DNA of 64,000 nucleotides from Pirellulaceae bacterium (GTDB taxonomy: Bacteria > Planctomycetota > Planctomycetia > Pirellulales > Pirellulaceae), in contig JAQWSU010000045.1 in the NCBI GenBank assembly GCA_029243025.1, positions 496,001 to 560,000 of the forward strand, in the 5' to 3' direction. Below the pieces are notes generated by a model. The model did not search any database, was not told the origin of the DNA, and saw nothing but the letters and a program-made list of their open reading frames with translations. This document shows, piece by piece, positions 37,901-46,917 of the stretch; the first letter of the stretch is position 1; each line of letters starts with the position of its first letter. A program made the position numbers and the translations under genes.

Positions 37901-37970
37901 CAACAGGTGGGGCACAACCGATGGCGAAGATCAAAAAACTGCCCGCTGCCATGCTGAATTTACAACACAT
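34935..37970 (-). CDS. FG-GAP / ASPIC-UnbV / thioredoxin lipoprotein with in-frame TGA (candidate selenoprotein)
   Basis: Read through one TGA, the product is 1011 residues. The N-terminus has lipobox-like FAIGC. Residues 230-615 contain FG-GAP calcium loops (DIDQDGFDD, DFDNDGDKD, DFNNDGLID, DYDSDGDVD, DYDNDGQPD, DFNNDGFQD). The TGA at 36116-36114 is residue 619, in DVDL-x-SNFWRTVV. Beyond it the same frame gives another FG-GAP loop (DYDHDGWFD), an ASPIC/UnbV domain (about 775-845) and a thioredoxin-like domain with WCEAC (C898, C901). Simple gene calling would split it into 36114-38012 and a GTG-started 34935-36092. The ATG at 37970 has GGAGAG upstream; a TTG at 38012 is also open. An ordinary nonsense mutation is the main alternative to Sec insertion. 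Confidence 0.75.
36087..36116 (-). promoter_or_regulatory. Candidate bacterial SECIS element next to the in-frame TGA
   Basis: Reading the minus strand, TGA (36116-36114) is followed by 11 bases and then GCGCAC (36102-36097), loop GGUC (36096-36093) and GUGCGU (36092-36087). The six pairs are complete, with one G-U at the base; one more G-U is possible below it. The loop starts 17 bases after the TGA. Bacterial SECIS elements have a short upper stem, a GGUC-type apical loop that SelB recognises, and about this spacing. A U (36104) bulges out just below, and a UUUC/GAAA lower stem can form, which also recalls known elements. Confidence 0.65.
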
Positions 37971-38002
37971 CTCTCCAGTATACCGGTCCGAGATCGAAAG
38001 GC

Positions 38003-38040
38003 GCTTGCTCAATGCCGAAACGGAAGATCATTGAGCAAGC
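38003..38040. repeat. 12-base perfect inverted repeat at the start of the UnbV gene
   Basis: Arms GCTTGCTCAATG (38003-38014) and CATTGAGCAAGC (38029-38040) pair perfectly around a 14-base loop. It lies 33-70 bases before the ATG at 37970 on the minus strand, so it would form a stable hairpin in the mRNA leader or serve as a palindromic operator. No T-run follows it on either strand, so it is not a terminator. Confidence 0.8.
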
Positions 38041-38071
38041 TGAAAAAATCATTTACTGGAAAAGATTTCGC

Positions 38072-38104
38072 AAAAAAGGCCTCAGACCGGAACTGACCGA
38101 GGCC
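38072..38104 (-). terminator. Terminator-like hairpin upstream of the UnbV gene
   Basis: On the minus strand GGCCTC (38104-38099) and GAGGCC (38083-38078) form a stem, followed by six U residues (38077-38072). This has the form of an intrinsic terminator, but it sits about 100 bases before the UnbV start and no minus-strand gene precedes it here, so a transcription-attenuation role is possible. Confidence 0.55.
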
Positions 38105-38249
38105 AGCCAACACAACCCCCTCCAAGGAGGGATGTCGAATTATCTCACCTTAGCGGCGAATGGCAGGATTTTCTTGTATTCGCGTTCAACCACGTTTATA
38201 AATTGAGACTCGTAAGGATTTCAAACAAACAACCAGCAGGATAGGCACA

Positions 38250-40301
38250 ATGAGATTTTGCAACTCCCCACGATACACGACAATTTGCACGATCGCATTG
38301 CTGGCCGTTTATTCGACCAGCCCAGTCGCCGCCATCGAAGTCGCGGGTGAACTCTTTGTAAATTTAGATGCTTCCACATTTTCGACAGGTGATGCTGCCT
38401 GGAGTAATGCGGGCAGCTACGTTGACTTCGAAGCGGTTAACGGTCCCGAAGCTGGACTCATCGAAACAACACCTGCCATCTTTTTCAACGGCAGCAACGC
38501 ATTCGTCGGTGGCTCTCTGGAAGAACCGATCGAAGCTCCCGAGGGACTGACCGGTTTCGACCCAACTCGAACGATTGAAGTTTGGGCGTTGAATCCACAA
38601 ATCAATGCCGAAGAAACGCTTGTGTCATGGGGTAAACGAGGCGGCCCTGACGGGACCAACATGGCGTTCAACTATGGAAATCACGGAAACTTCGGAGCCG
38701 TCGGCCATTGGGGTGGCGGTGGACCCGATTTAGGCTGGATTGATGACGAATTCACGGCTGGAGCTCCGGACAAAAACGAGTGGCATCATCTGGTTTACAC
38801 CTATGCGGGTGAGGACGATCCGTATGCTCGAGTCTATTCAGACGGAGAACTCTGGTACGAAGAGGACATGGATACATGGGGGGGCCTCGACACCTACCCC
38901 GATCCAGCGATCGCCATTGCCGCACAATGGGAAAATGATGGATTAACGCTCAACACCGGCTTGATGGGAAATCTAGCAATTGGTCGTGTGCGAATTCATG
39001 ACGGAGTGTTGACCGACGATCAAATCATGGCGAATTACGATGAAGAGAAGGCTGCATTCGTCAACCCGGGTGAAAAACCTCCCGTACCCGCTGAGTCTTT
39101 GCGTTTCTCTCCGATTCACCGTTACGACTTCTCTAACGACGTCGCTGACTTAATTGGCAATGCGAATGGCGTGATCATCGACGAAGGTAGCACCCAAAAT
39201 TTCGAGTTCGGCAATGGGAAACTTGATCTCTCAGAAAATTCTGGGGAACGCTCAGCCGAGATCACCGAAGATGCCTATGTCGATCTGCCGAACGGGATCG
39301 TTTCCGCCGCCGCGAACTCCAATTCAAGCGGAGCCGTCACCTTCGAGTTCTGGGCATCTGTCTCAGAGATACATACCTGGCAACGATTCGGTGACTTTGG
39401 CAATAGCAATAATGGTGAGGACACTTCCGACGGCGGTAGTGACGCCGACTATTTGCTGATCACACCGAATTCAGGACGATACAACAATGGTCTTGAGATC
39501 ACCAACCATCCTGCCGGCGGTCTAGAACCTAACGTAGGAGCGACGGGTCCCTTTCCAATCGACGAAGATGTTCACGTGGTGGCCGTTTACGATCACGAAG
39601 ACGATTCGAATGGTGCGAACGGATCCATGCATCTGTATATGGATGGTGAATTGATCGGGTCCAATGAATTGGCTGCTGCTTTTGACCTCAGATCAATAGA
39701 AGACGAAAACAATTGGCTAGGTCGATCCCAATGGAATGACCCTGTTTTCGACGGATCGTACGATGAGTTTCGCATCTATGATTATGCTCTCACGGAAGGT
39801 GAAGTCATTGGCAATTACAACTCGGGGGCTGACACTGTCAATACAGGCGGCGGCTCGGGGGACTACAATAACGACGGATTAGTCAACGCGGCAGATGTAA
39901 ATCTGCAAGCCGAAGCGATCGCCTCGACGGAACCGGATTTGGCATTGTTTGATGAGAACAACGACCAAGTGGTCAACGATGTTGACCGTTATATTTGGGT
40001 GCATGAACATGCTCAAACCTGGATTGGTGATGCAAACCTCGACGGGGAATTTAACAGTAGTGATCTTGTCACTGTTTTCAGCGCCGCCAAATATGAGTCA
40101 GGGCAAGCAGCCCTTTGGGAAGAAGGGGATTGGAACGGCGACCAGCTCTTCAGCAGCGGCGATCTTGTCGCAGCATTTAGTGACGGTGGCTATGACAGTG
40201 GCGCCCGACCTCCCGCGGCTGTTATTCCAGAGCCATCAAGCATGTTTTTGACACTGGCCGGGCTGCTGTCAGTCGGACTTGCAATCAGACGCCGACGGTA
40301 G
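38250..40301 (+). CDS. Secreted LamG-domain PEP-CTERM protein with dockerin-like module
   Basis: The 683-residue product has a signal peptide (CTIALLAVYSTSPVAA) and two concanavalin-like LamG domains (about 30-275 and 285-525; markers FDPTRTIEVWALN, NEWHHLVYTY, GAVTFEFWAS, HVVAVYDHEDD, SYDEFRIYDYALTEGEV). A dockerin-like block with four calcium loops follows (GDYNNDGLVNAADV, DENNDQVVNDVD, GDANLDGEFNSSDL, GDWNGDQLFSSGDL). It ends in IPEPSSMFLTLAGLLSVGLAIRRRR, cut here only as description: PEP motif, hydrophobic helix and arginines, the PEP-CTERM signal. It is likely a surface lectin-type protein. Confidence 0.92.
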   Translation: MRFCNSPRYTTICTIALLAVYSTSPVAAIEVAGELFVNLDASTFSTGDAAWSNAGSYVDFEAVNGPEAGLIETTPAIFFNGSNAFVGGSLEEPIEAPEGLTGFDPTRTIEVWALNPQINAEETLVSWGKRGGPDGTNMAFNYGNHGNFGAVGHWGGGGPDLGWIDDEFTAGAPDKNEWHHLVYTYAGEDDPYARVYSDGELWYEEDMDTWGGLDTYPDPAIAIAAQWENDGLTLNTGLMGNLAIGRVRIHDGVLTDDQIMANYDEEKAAFVNPGEKPPVPAESLRFSPIHRYDFSNDVADLIGNANGVIIDEGSTQNFEFGNGKLDLSENSGERSAEITEDAYVDLPNGIVSAAANSNSSGAVTFEFWASVSEIHTWQRFGDFGNSNNGEDTSDGGSDADYLLITPNSGRYNNGLEITNHPAGGLEPNVGATGPFPIDEDVHVVAVYDHEDDSNGANGSMHLYMDGELIGSNELAAAFDLRSIEDENNWLGRSQWNDPVFDGSYDEFRIYDYALTEGEVIGNYNSGADTVNTGGGSGDYNNDGLVNAADVNLQAEAIASTEPDLALFDENNDQVVNDVDRYIWVHEHAQTWIGDANLDGEFNSSDLVTVFSAAKYESGQAALWEEGDWNGDQLFSSGDLVAAFSDGGYDSGARPPAAVIPEPSSMFLTLAGLLSVGLAIRRRR

Positions 40302-40360
40302 AAAAAATCCAATTACGGCACGGATAAAAAACATGATCCAGATCTCCTGGAATCACCAAC

Positions 40361-41491
40361 TTGCAAATCCCTTTCAATAAGCCTTTCATCGCTGGCAAAG
40401 AGCTTTATTACACTGCCCAGGCGGTTACTTTTGGCAATATCGCCGGGGACGGTGTCTACACGAAGCAGTGTGCTCAAGTCCTTGAGGAACTTGGGGCTCA
40501 TCGAGTTTTGCTGACCCCGTCCTGCACGGCTTCGCTCGAGATGGCGGCCATACTTTGCAATATGGAACCTGGCGATGAGGTCATCATGCCGTCCTACACC
40601 TTCGTCTCGACGGCGAACGCGTTCGTACTGCATGGCGCGAAGCCTGTCTTCGTCGACGTTCGGCCCGATACGCTCAATATCGACGAAAATCTGATCGAAC
40701 AAGCGATCACGGACCGTACAAAGGCGATATGCCCGGTCCACTACGCCGGCGTCGCGTGCGAGATGGACCCGATCATGGAAATCGCCGATCGGCATGGACT
40801 TATGGTCGTAGAAGATGCTGCTCAAGGCGTCCACGCGTTCTACAAAGGACGTGCCTTGGGTTCGATCGGACATCTCGGCACCTACAGCTTTCACGAGACG
40901 AAAAACTACATCTGCGGCGAGGGTGGCGCACTTTGCATCAACGACGAGAAACTGGTTGAGCGTGCCGAGATCATCCGCGATAAGGGGACCAACCGACAGC
41001 AGTACTTCCGTGGGGAAGTCGACAAATACACCTGGGTTGACGGAGGATCCTCGTACGTCCTGAGCGAATTGAGCGCTGCCTTTTTGTTCGCCCAGTTGGA
41101 GGAGATGGACTCGATCCAGCAGACCAGGAAACAGCTATTCGACACCTACAGGGAAGGGCTTGCCGACCTTGAGGAAAAACGTCTCGTGCGTCTTCCGATC
41201 ATTCCCGGCCACTGCCAGTGCAATTACCATATGTTCTACATCCTGCTATCCGATCAGGAAATTCGGGACGCACTGATTCACTACCTGCGAGAACGCGAAA
41301 TCTACTCGGTCTTCCATTACGTACCGCTCCACACATCGCCCATGGGCCGCACCTTCGGCTACGAGGGAGGCGAACTACCGATCACAGAAGAGTATTCGAA
41401 TCGCCTGCTCCGGCTGCCGTTCTTCCATGACCTACAGGACTCGGACCAGCGGATGGTTATTGATGCAATCGCAAATTTTTTTACAGGGTGA
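40361..41491 (+). CDS. wecE: dTDP-4-amino-4,6-dideoxygalactose transaminase
   Basis: The 376-residue product is a DegT/DnrJ-type PLP aminotransferase of the WecE/RffA branch. IPFNKPFIAGKELYY opens it, PSCTASLEMAA marks the PLP phosphate pocket, EDAAQGVHAFYKG gives D152, and SFHETKNYICGEGGA gives the PLP lysine K181. It transfers an amino group from glutamate to dTDP-4-keto-6-deoxyglucose, making dTDP-4-amino-4,6-dideoxygalactose. The start is TTG at 40361: no in-frame ATG lies between it and the upstream stop, and the family opening begins there. It is the first gene of the sugar cluster. Confidence 0.93.
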   Translation: MQIPFNKPFIAGKELYYTAQAVTFGNIAGDGVYTKQCAQVLEELGAHRVLLTPSCTASLEMAAILCNMEPGDEVIMPSYTFVSTANAFVLHGAKPVFVDVRPDTLNIDENLIEQAITDRTKAICPVHYAGVACEMDPIMEIADRHGLMVVEDAAQGVHAFYKGRALGSIGHLGTYSFHETKNYICGEGGALCINDEKLVERAEIIRDKGTNRQQYFRGEVDKYTWVDGGSSYVLSELSAAFLFAQLEEMDSIQQTRKQLFDTYREGLADLEEKRLVRLPIIPGHCQCNYHMFYILLSDQEIRDALIHYLREREIYSVFHYVPLHTSPMGRTFGYEGGELPITEEYSNRLLRLPFFHDLQDSDQRMVIDAIANFFTG

Positions 41492-41533
41492 CGAGTGCGA
41501 GAACAGGTTCTTCCTGAAAGGTGAAATTTTGGG

Positions 41534-41752
41534 ATGGGTTACATCTACATGTTCGGCTGTATTTCACCTCCCGTTTACGACCCACTCATCATCAAATGGC
41601 GAATGACCTCGAAGGGTGAATTGCCCAAGGAGGCTGTCGATCAGCTGGTATTTTCTGCTCCAGGCGTTGTTGGTATGTACGTTGGCAAGACATTCGACCA
41701 AGCTAAAAATCGCCCCACGTATGTTATTCAAAGCATGAAGAATTACGAATGA
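41534..41752 (+). CDS. Small hypothetical protein within the dTDP-sugar cluster
   Basis: A 72-residue product, sitting between wecE and the wecD-like gene, with its stop overlapping the next start (ATGA). It has no signal peptide or membrane helix. Notable segments are SPPVYDPLIIKWRMT and VGMYVGKTFDQAKNRPTYV. AAAGGTG lies about 12 bases before the ATG. I do not recognise the family. Coupling to the acetyltransferase suggests a partner or accessory role, but the frame could also be a chance open stretch. Confidence 0.5.
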   Translation: MGYIYMFGCISPPVYDPLIIKWRMTSKGELPKEAVDQLVFSAPGVVGMYVGKTFDQAKNRPTYVIQSMKNYE

Positions 41753-42447
41753 TTGTTCAGCCACTACCATGGGATGAAGAATTTTTCGGCTTTACTGTCG
41801 GGTCCTTGGTGGTCCCTCCAGCGTCGAGCCCAGATGACGTGTCTGATATTGTGAAATCCTGTGATTGTGATGTGGTTTATGTACAAGTCAAAAACCCCAA
41901 GCCGGATCAGCTTGAATGCTTTTCCTCACTGGCTCCGTTGGCCGATCACAAGATCGTGTATAAAAAGACGATCTCGACAGATTTCGTTTTCCCGAAGGAA
42001 CAATTGTTGCCTTACGAGGGTGGCGTAACAGACGCTCTGTTAGAGATGGCATGGGCAAGCGGCATGCACTCCCGCTATTATTTGGATTGCCGTTTTCAGC
42101 CGCACTATCGACGCTTCTATCGCACTTGGCTCGTCAACTCAATTGAGGGTGACTTTGCGGATGTAGTATTCGTTCCCCAAATTGGCGATACACAAGTCGG
42201 CTTCGTATCGCTCGTGACCAAGGGCTCCGTTGGACGGATCAGCCTGATTACGGTATCGCAAAACTATCGCAAGCAAGGAATTGGAGGCCAATTGCTCCAG
42301 AGCGTCGACGCTTGGTGCTGGGAGTCCGGCCTAAACCAAGTGCGGGTTGCAACTCAGGAAAGAAACACAGACGCCTGTCGGCTTTACGAAAGACACGGCT
42401 ATCAGGTCGACGAGACCATCGGTATTTATCATTGTTGGAAGTCGTAA
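41749..42447 (+). CDS. wecD: dTDP-fucosamine acetyltransferase-like GNAT protein
   Basis: The 232-residue product resembles WecD/RffC. The N-terminus has PLPWDEEFFGFTVGS as in WecD (LTW-FFG), the middle has SRYYLDCRFQP and RFYRTWLVNSIEGDFAD, and the C-terminus is a GNAT core with RKQGIGGQLLQSVDAWCWESG (acetyl-CoA loop) and VATQERNTDACRLYERHGYQ. WecD acetylates the 4-amino group of dTDP-4-amino-4,6-dideoxygalactose with acetyl-CoA, giving dTDP-Fuc4NAc. Being next to wecE supports this. The start overlaps the previous gene's stop. Confidence 0.8.
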   Translation: MIVQPLPWDEEFFGFTVGSLVVPPASSPDDVSDIVKSCDCDVVYVQVKNPKPDQLECFSSLAPLADHKIVYKKTISTDFVFPKEQLLPYEGGVTDALLEMAWASGMHSRYYLDCRFQPHYRRFYRTWLVNSIEGDFADVVFVPQIGDTQVGFVSLVTKGSVGRISLITVSQNYRKQGIGGQLLQSVDAWCWESGLNQVRVATQERNTDACRLYERHGYQVDETIGIYHCWKS

Positions 42448-42530
42448 CGTCCCGGCCATTCACCTCTCCTTGACGATAGTGCCCAACCCCATACCAGCGC
42501 AACCACGTAGCTCACGCGCGAGAGAGAAAA

Positions 42531-43553
42531 ATGAATAAAGACATCTCCCCCCAAGAGCAATGGCAACGCTGGTTTCTGATATCGGTCTTGGCCTTTATGT
42601 GCCTCGCGATCGCCATCACGAACACATATTACGTTGGAGACGCGACGATTTACCGAGAAGACAAACAAGCCGAAAACCGTGCATTCCACAACAACTTGCT
42701 TTACAATCAGCTTCCGGAGGGCGGGTGGGAAGCACATGGTGCAAATGGCACAAACTGCCGGATATTCGCGATTTATCTAGCCGAAACAGTTCACCGTTAT
42801 TCCGGGGTCGACATTCTCCGCATCTATCGATCGATGGACCTGATCTTCATCGCTCTAACGCTGTTTTTGTCGTTCTTTTTCTTCCGCTCTCTTGTAACGA
42901 CGAGCACGGCGATCATTGGTATCCTTTACCTTGGCTGGATCCTTCCTCTCACCTATGCCTTCCATGTGTTTCACCCGTGGGATCGAATCGGATGGTTCGC
43001 CTGGCTTCTAGCGATCTTCGCTATCAGGAAAGACAAACCTTATCTGCTCGCTATCATTGTCGTCCTGGGAGTCACAATCAAAATGGACCTCCTCGCAGTT
43101 GCTGGGCTGTACTTTCTTGTTTACTTGAATCGGACAAACTGGAAACGGGTGACGCTGACGACTGCTGTTATCTCGTTGATGGGTATTGCGACGCTGGCTT
43201 TCCTCTCCCATTGCCTTCCGGGAGGAGTAGACACCGACAGGGTCTTCACTCTGATCGGTTGGATGAAGAATAATTACTGGGTGCTTTGCAAGCATCCCAT
43301 AGATCACCCAGCATTCCTGGCATTCCCTACAATTTTTTGCGTCGCACTAATGGGGCTGAGGAGCAGAAATCGTTTTGCAATAGCATCTTTTTCGTACGGG
43401 CTGTTCCTGCTTTCATACATAGCTAAAAGCAATAATTTCATAGAGATCCGGGCACAGATGGGTTTCGTTTTGTTACTCTTGCCGCTCGCCCTTATTGGAC
43501 TTGATCGAATATTCCAGGCCGAACACGGGCTCCAGGAAGGCGCTCAACCTTAG
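42531..43553 (+). CDS. Multi-spanning membrane protein of the sugar cluster
   Basis: The 340-residue product has about eight hydrophobic segments (for example WFLISVLAFMCLAIAITNTYY, LIFIALTLFLSFFFFRSL, AIIGILYLGWILPLTYAF, LLAIIVVLGVTIKMDLLAV, FVLLLLPLALIGL). An extracytoplasmic-looking loop after the first helix contains VGDATIYREDKQAENR. The size and shape would suit a GT-C-like glycosyltransferase or a polysaccharide assembly protein, but no diagnostic motif was found. Gene order inside the dTDP-sugar cluster suggests a role in sugar transfer or export. Confidence 0.75.
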   Translation: MNKDISPQEQWQRWFLISVLAFMCLAIAITNTYYVGDATIYREDKQAENRAFHNNLLYNQLPEGGWEAHGANGTNCRIFAIYLAETVHRYSGVDILRIYRSMDLIFIALTLFLSFFFFRSLVTTSTAIIGILYLGWILPLTYAFHVFHPWDRIGWFAWLLAIFAIRKDKPYLLAIIVVLGVTIKMDLLAVAGLYFLVYLNRTNWKRVTLTTAVISLMGIATLAFLSHCLPGGVDTDRVFTLIGWMKNNYWVLCKHPIDHPAFLAFPTIFCVALMGLRSRNRFAIASFSYGLFLLSYIAKSNNFIEIRAQMGFVLLLLPLALIGLDRIFQAEHGLQEGAQP

Positions 43554-43590
43554 GCTGAGAGGATGTCTTAAACTCTAAAAGGCCCCCAAA

Positions 43591-44685
43591 ATGCCCAAAA
43601 ACGAACAACCCAAAACCTTCCTCATCACCGGCGGAGCAGGCTTCATCGGGAGCTGTTTCGTGCGGCTATTGATTGCCGATGGTGTGAAGGTCGTTAACCT
43701 GGACCGGCTCACCTATGCCGGGAACCTCGATTCCTTGGCTGAGGTCGCTGACTGCGAGAACCATACGTTCGTCGAGGGCGACATCGGCGACGCCCCGCTC
43801 GTGACTCGTTTGCTCAAGGAGCATCAGCCCGACGCGATTGTCAATTTCGCCGCCGAGTCACACGTTGACCGGTCGATTGATGGCCCTCGCGATTTCGTGC
43901 AGACGAACGTTGTAGGAACCTTCGAGCTGCTCATGGCCGCACGAGCGCATTGGGGTCAACTGTCTAAACAGCAACGAGACGATTTCCGTTTCTTGCACAT
44001 ATCGACGGACGAGGTCTACGGCTCTCTGGGAGCGACAGGCCGGTTCAAGGAAACGACCGCCTATACTCCGAATTCGCCCTATTCCGCGTCGAAGGCGGCG
44101 TCCGATCATTTCGTTCGCGCGTTCCATCACACTTACGGCCTCCCTGTATTAACAACCAACTGCTCGAACAACTACGGTCCTTACCAGTTCCCCGAAAAGC
44201 TGATCCCGCTCATGATCCTCAACACGATCGAAGGCAAGCCACTTCCGATCTATGGTGATGGGCAAAACATCCGCGACTGGCTCTACGTCGAAGACCATTG
44301 CCGCGCGATCCGATGCGTGTTGGAAAAAGGCGCTGTCGGCGAAGTCTACAATATCGGCGGCGATTGCGAGCGGGCGAACATTACGGTCGTGAAGGAAATC
44401 TGTCGGATCGTCGACGAACTGCAGCCCGACTTGGCGCATGCACCGTGCGTATCGCTGATCGAGTTTGTAACCGATCGCCCGGGGCACGACCGCCGTTACG
44501 CGATCGATTGCACGAAACTGCAAACGGAGCTCGGCTGGAAACCGCTTGAAACGTTCGAGTCGGGCCTGCAAAAAACCATCGAGTGGTATCTCCGCAGTCC
44601 ACAGTGGGTCGAACGCGTGACCAGCGGGAAATACCGTCGCGAACGACTCGGGACGTTGGACGAAGCTTCCCGCGATAACAAATAA
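43591..44685 (+). CDS. rfbB: dTDP-glucose 4,6-dehydratase
   Basis: The 364-residue product is a short-chain dehydrogenase-type Rfb[10 protein letters not shown] binds NAD+ near the N-terminus, T139-D140-E141 ([11 protein letters not shown]) are the catalytic Thr-Asp-Glu, and Y164/K168 ([11 protein letters not shown]) complete the YxxxK site. [18 protein letters not shown] and [15 protein letters not shown] are family signatures. It converts dTDP-glucose to dTDP-4-keto-6-deoxyglucose in the cytoplasm. It lies 37 bases after the membrane protein gene and 40 bases before rfbA. Confidence 0.97.
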   Translation: MPKNEQPKTFLITGGAGFIGSCFVRLLIADGVKVVNLDRLTYAGNLDSLAEVADCENHTFVEGDIGDAPLVTRLLKEHQPDAIVNFAAESHVDRSIDGPRDFVQTNVVGTFELLMAARAHWGQLSKQQRDDFRFLHISTDEVYGSLGATGRFKETTAYTPNSPYSASKAASDHFVRAFHHTYGLPVLTTNCSNNYGPYQFPEKLIPLMILNTIEGKPLPIYGDGQNIRDWLYVEDHCRAIRCVLEKGAVGEVYNIGGDCERANITVVKEICRIVDELQPDLAHAPCVSLIEFVTDRPGHDRRYAIDCTKLQTELGWKPLETFESGLQKTIEWYLRSPQWVERVTSGKYRRERLGTLDEASRDNK

Positions 44686-44725
44686 ATCATGGCACAGAAA
44701 CAAGTCAGAAGGGCGCGACATAACC

Positions 44726-45598
44726 ATGGGTAAAGGAATCATACTGGCTGGCGGAGCAGGAACGCGTCTACACCCGGCGACGCTGGTTATTAGCAAGCAA
44801 CTTCTCCCGGTGTACAACAAACCGATGATCTACTATCCTCTGTCGTTGCTGATGCTGGCGGGCATCCGGGAGGTGTTAATCATTTCCACGCCGAACGACT
44901 TACCGCTTTTCGAGCGACTCCTCAAGGACGGTAGCAAATGGGGCATGCGGTTTGAATACGCCGAACAGCCCGAACCGCGAGGATTGGCCGAAGCCTTTTT
45001 GATCGGCGAAGAATTTCTCGATGGCAGTCCTGCCAGCCTAATATTAGGCGACAACATTTTCTACGGGAACACCGTCGGATCAATGTTGCGAAATGCTGCC
45101 GCGAGAGAAACGGGGGCGACCGTTTTCGGGTACCCCGTAAGAGACCCGCGTCGCTACGGTGTTGTCGAGTTTGACGACAACGGAAAAGTGCTGAGCATTG
45201 AGGAGAAGCCTGAAGCCCCGAAGAGCCGCTATGCGGTGCCTGGAATCTACTTCTACGACAATAAGGTTGTGGAACTGGCAAAGCAGGTTCGTCCATCCGC
45301 ACGAGGGGAACTGGAAATCACGACCCTGAACGAACTGTACCTGCAAAGCGAAAGCTTGCATGTGCAAATCACCGGACGCGGAATCGCCTGGTTCGACACG
45401 GGCACGCACGAATCTCTGCTACAAGCGTCCTGCTTTGTCGAGGCCATTGAGGAACGGCAGGGAACCATGATCGCATGCCTCGAAGAAATTGCGTACAGCA
45501 ACGGCTGGATCAACGAAGACGAATTGCGATCTCTGGCATCGGGATTTGGCGAAAGCAACTATGCACAGTATTTGCTCCAAGTTCTGGGAGACGCCTGA
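44726..45598 (+). CDS. rfbA: Glucose-1-phosphate thymidylyltransferase
   Basis: The 290-residue product has the RfbA signature [14 protein letters not shown] with K24 and the following [15 protein letters not shown], the metal-binding [10 protein letters not shown] and EEKPEAPKS, and [10 protein letters not shown]. It joins glucose-1-phosphate and dTTP to give dTDP-glucose, the first step for the rfbB, wecE and wecD products. It is the last gene of the cluster and is followed by a convergent phosphoesterase gene. Confidence 0.97.
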   Translation: MGKGIILAGGAGTRLHPATLVISKQLLPVYNKPMIYYPLSLLMLAGIREVLIISTPNDLPLFERLLKDGSKWGMRFEYAEQPEPRGLAEAFLIGEEFLDGSPASLILGDNIFYGNTVGSMLRNAAARETGATVFGYPVRDPRRYGVVEFDDNGKVLSIEEKPEAPKSRYAVPGIYFYDNKVVELAKQVRPSARGELEITTLNELYLQSESLHVQITGRGIAWFDTGTHESLLQASCFVEAIEERQGTMIACLEEIAYSNGWINEDELRSLASGFGESNYAQYLLQVLGDA

Positions 45599-45680
45599 GA
45601 GCAAATCGGAATGCTCGCTGTTCATCGGCTCGGCACGAATGGATCGTGTGTTTTTTTGCAACGCGTAACTTTCATGAGTG

Positions 45681-46319
45681 TCATCCAAGGTAGATTGACA
45701 TTCCTTGGGGTCCAGCATTGACAACCTGCGTCGATCCTAAACTCATTTTCTGACCTGCGCTTTCGTGAATGTGGCCGCATACAACCCCAGCGAGCTTCTT
45801 CTCTAGAATGGCTTCACGTACCGCCAGACTCCCCAAGCTTTGCCCCGTGGATGAGACATCCAGTATCCCCTTGGGTGGAGAATGACTCACGAGCACTGCA
45901 CCCCTGGGACAGCCTCTCAACTTTTCCCTCGCCTGTTCTTCGGTAAGATCGTAACTCCAATCACCGAAAGGTGTGACAGGCACACCCCCTCCCAGGCCGT
46001 AGTAATCCACACCTTCTACAGTGACGCCCGATCCGTGGAGAACATGCGCCGATTCCCAGCCGAGACAGGCGGCCTGCAGTTCACCAAAAGACTCGCTGTT
46101 ACCCGGCACAAGCACGCACGGCTGATCGATCGATCGTAACACATCAATGATTCTGCTCAGCCCCCGGCGAAGACTACCAAAGTCTCCCGCACCAATAACC
46201 ACATCCACTAGCTCGGCTCGCTCAACAATCGACTGTGCAGCTTTGACATCACAATGCAAATCACTAAATACGAGCAGGCGTTTTTCGATTGGGCGCCTTG
46301 GGTCTGACTGGAAGCTCAT
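45681..46319 (-). CDS. Calcineurin-like metallophosphoesterase
   Basis: The 212-residue product carries the full metallophosphoesterase set in order: FSDLHCD (D20, H22), GAGDFG, PGNSE, SHSPP and CGHIHE. Two metal ions held by these residues hydrolyse phosphoesters. The small size and the GNSE form resemble the YfcE/MJ0936 group or other single-domain phosphodiesterases; the substrate is unknown. No signal peptide is present, so it acts in the cytoplasm. Confidence 0.88.
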   Translation of the reverse strand: MSFQSDPRRPIEKRLLVFSDLHCDVKAAQSIVERAELVDVVIGAGDFGSLRRGLSRIIDVLRSIDQPCVLVPGNSESFGELQAACLGWESAHVLHGSGVTVEGVDYYGLGGGVPVTPFGDWSYDLTEEQAREKLRGCPRGAVLVSHSPPKGILDVSSTGQSLGSLAVREAILEKKLAGVVCGHIHESAGQKMSLGSTQVVNAGPQGMSIYLG

Positions 46320-46917
46320 TATAAAAATCGCTTTTCAAAAGGTAATCACAGTCTGAAGCAAGATGTCCTATCGACGGTCAGGGAGACCGAGAGGGCTGCT
46401 TATTCTCTGACAAGAACTTTACGCTTGCTATCAATATTTTCCAATTCGGCTACCGCAACAGAAACGGTCCCAACACATCATGGCGCATCAGAACCCAAGA
46501 AACGCAGAGCAGCAAACCTATACCGCTCAGGCTTCTTGCATCCACTCGACCCACGATGAACCGTTAAAAACGTTCGACTAGCACCGATCACGACACCATC
46601 AAAAATCCTAGATCGATCCATTTTAAAAAACATTCGACCATGCATCATCAGCCAGCTAGTCCTATGCGTTGTTCCCTCGACAATTCAAATTGGAATCAAC
46701 CCATTCTGGAGTTCAAGAACAACAACAGCCAAATGAACTTATTTTCGTCGTCAATAATTTTGGCTTTTGTGTCAGAAGATTTGAGCGACAACAACGACGT
46801 CTGAAATCAGCGCTACCCCCGGCGATTCGATCAAAATAATTTCCATTCACAGTATTGTTGGTATAAACTACGATCTCGGATTTACGCTCCTTGTTCCTTT
46901 GTCCACAGGTATTTTTA
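46320..46917. other. Long AT-rich intergenic region before the CotH gene
   Basis: About 600 bases lie between divergent genes. The sequence is more AT-rich than the surroundings and has several short A- and T-runs. No tandem repeat, strong stem or plausible small gene was seen. It should hold the promoter of the very large CotH gene and of the phosphoesterase gene. Confidence 0.4.

Noticed and set aside
38003-38040. Inverted repeat as a terminator
   Set aside because: It has no T-run on either strand, so it does not meet the form of an intrinsic terminator.
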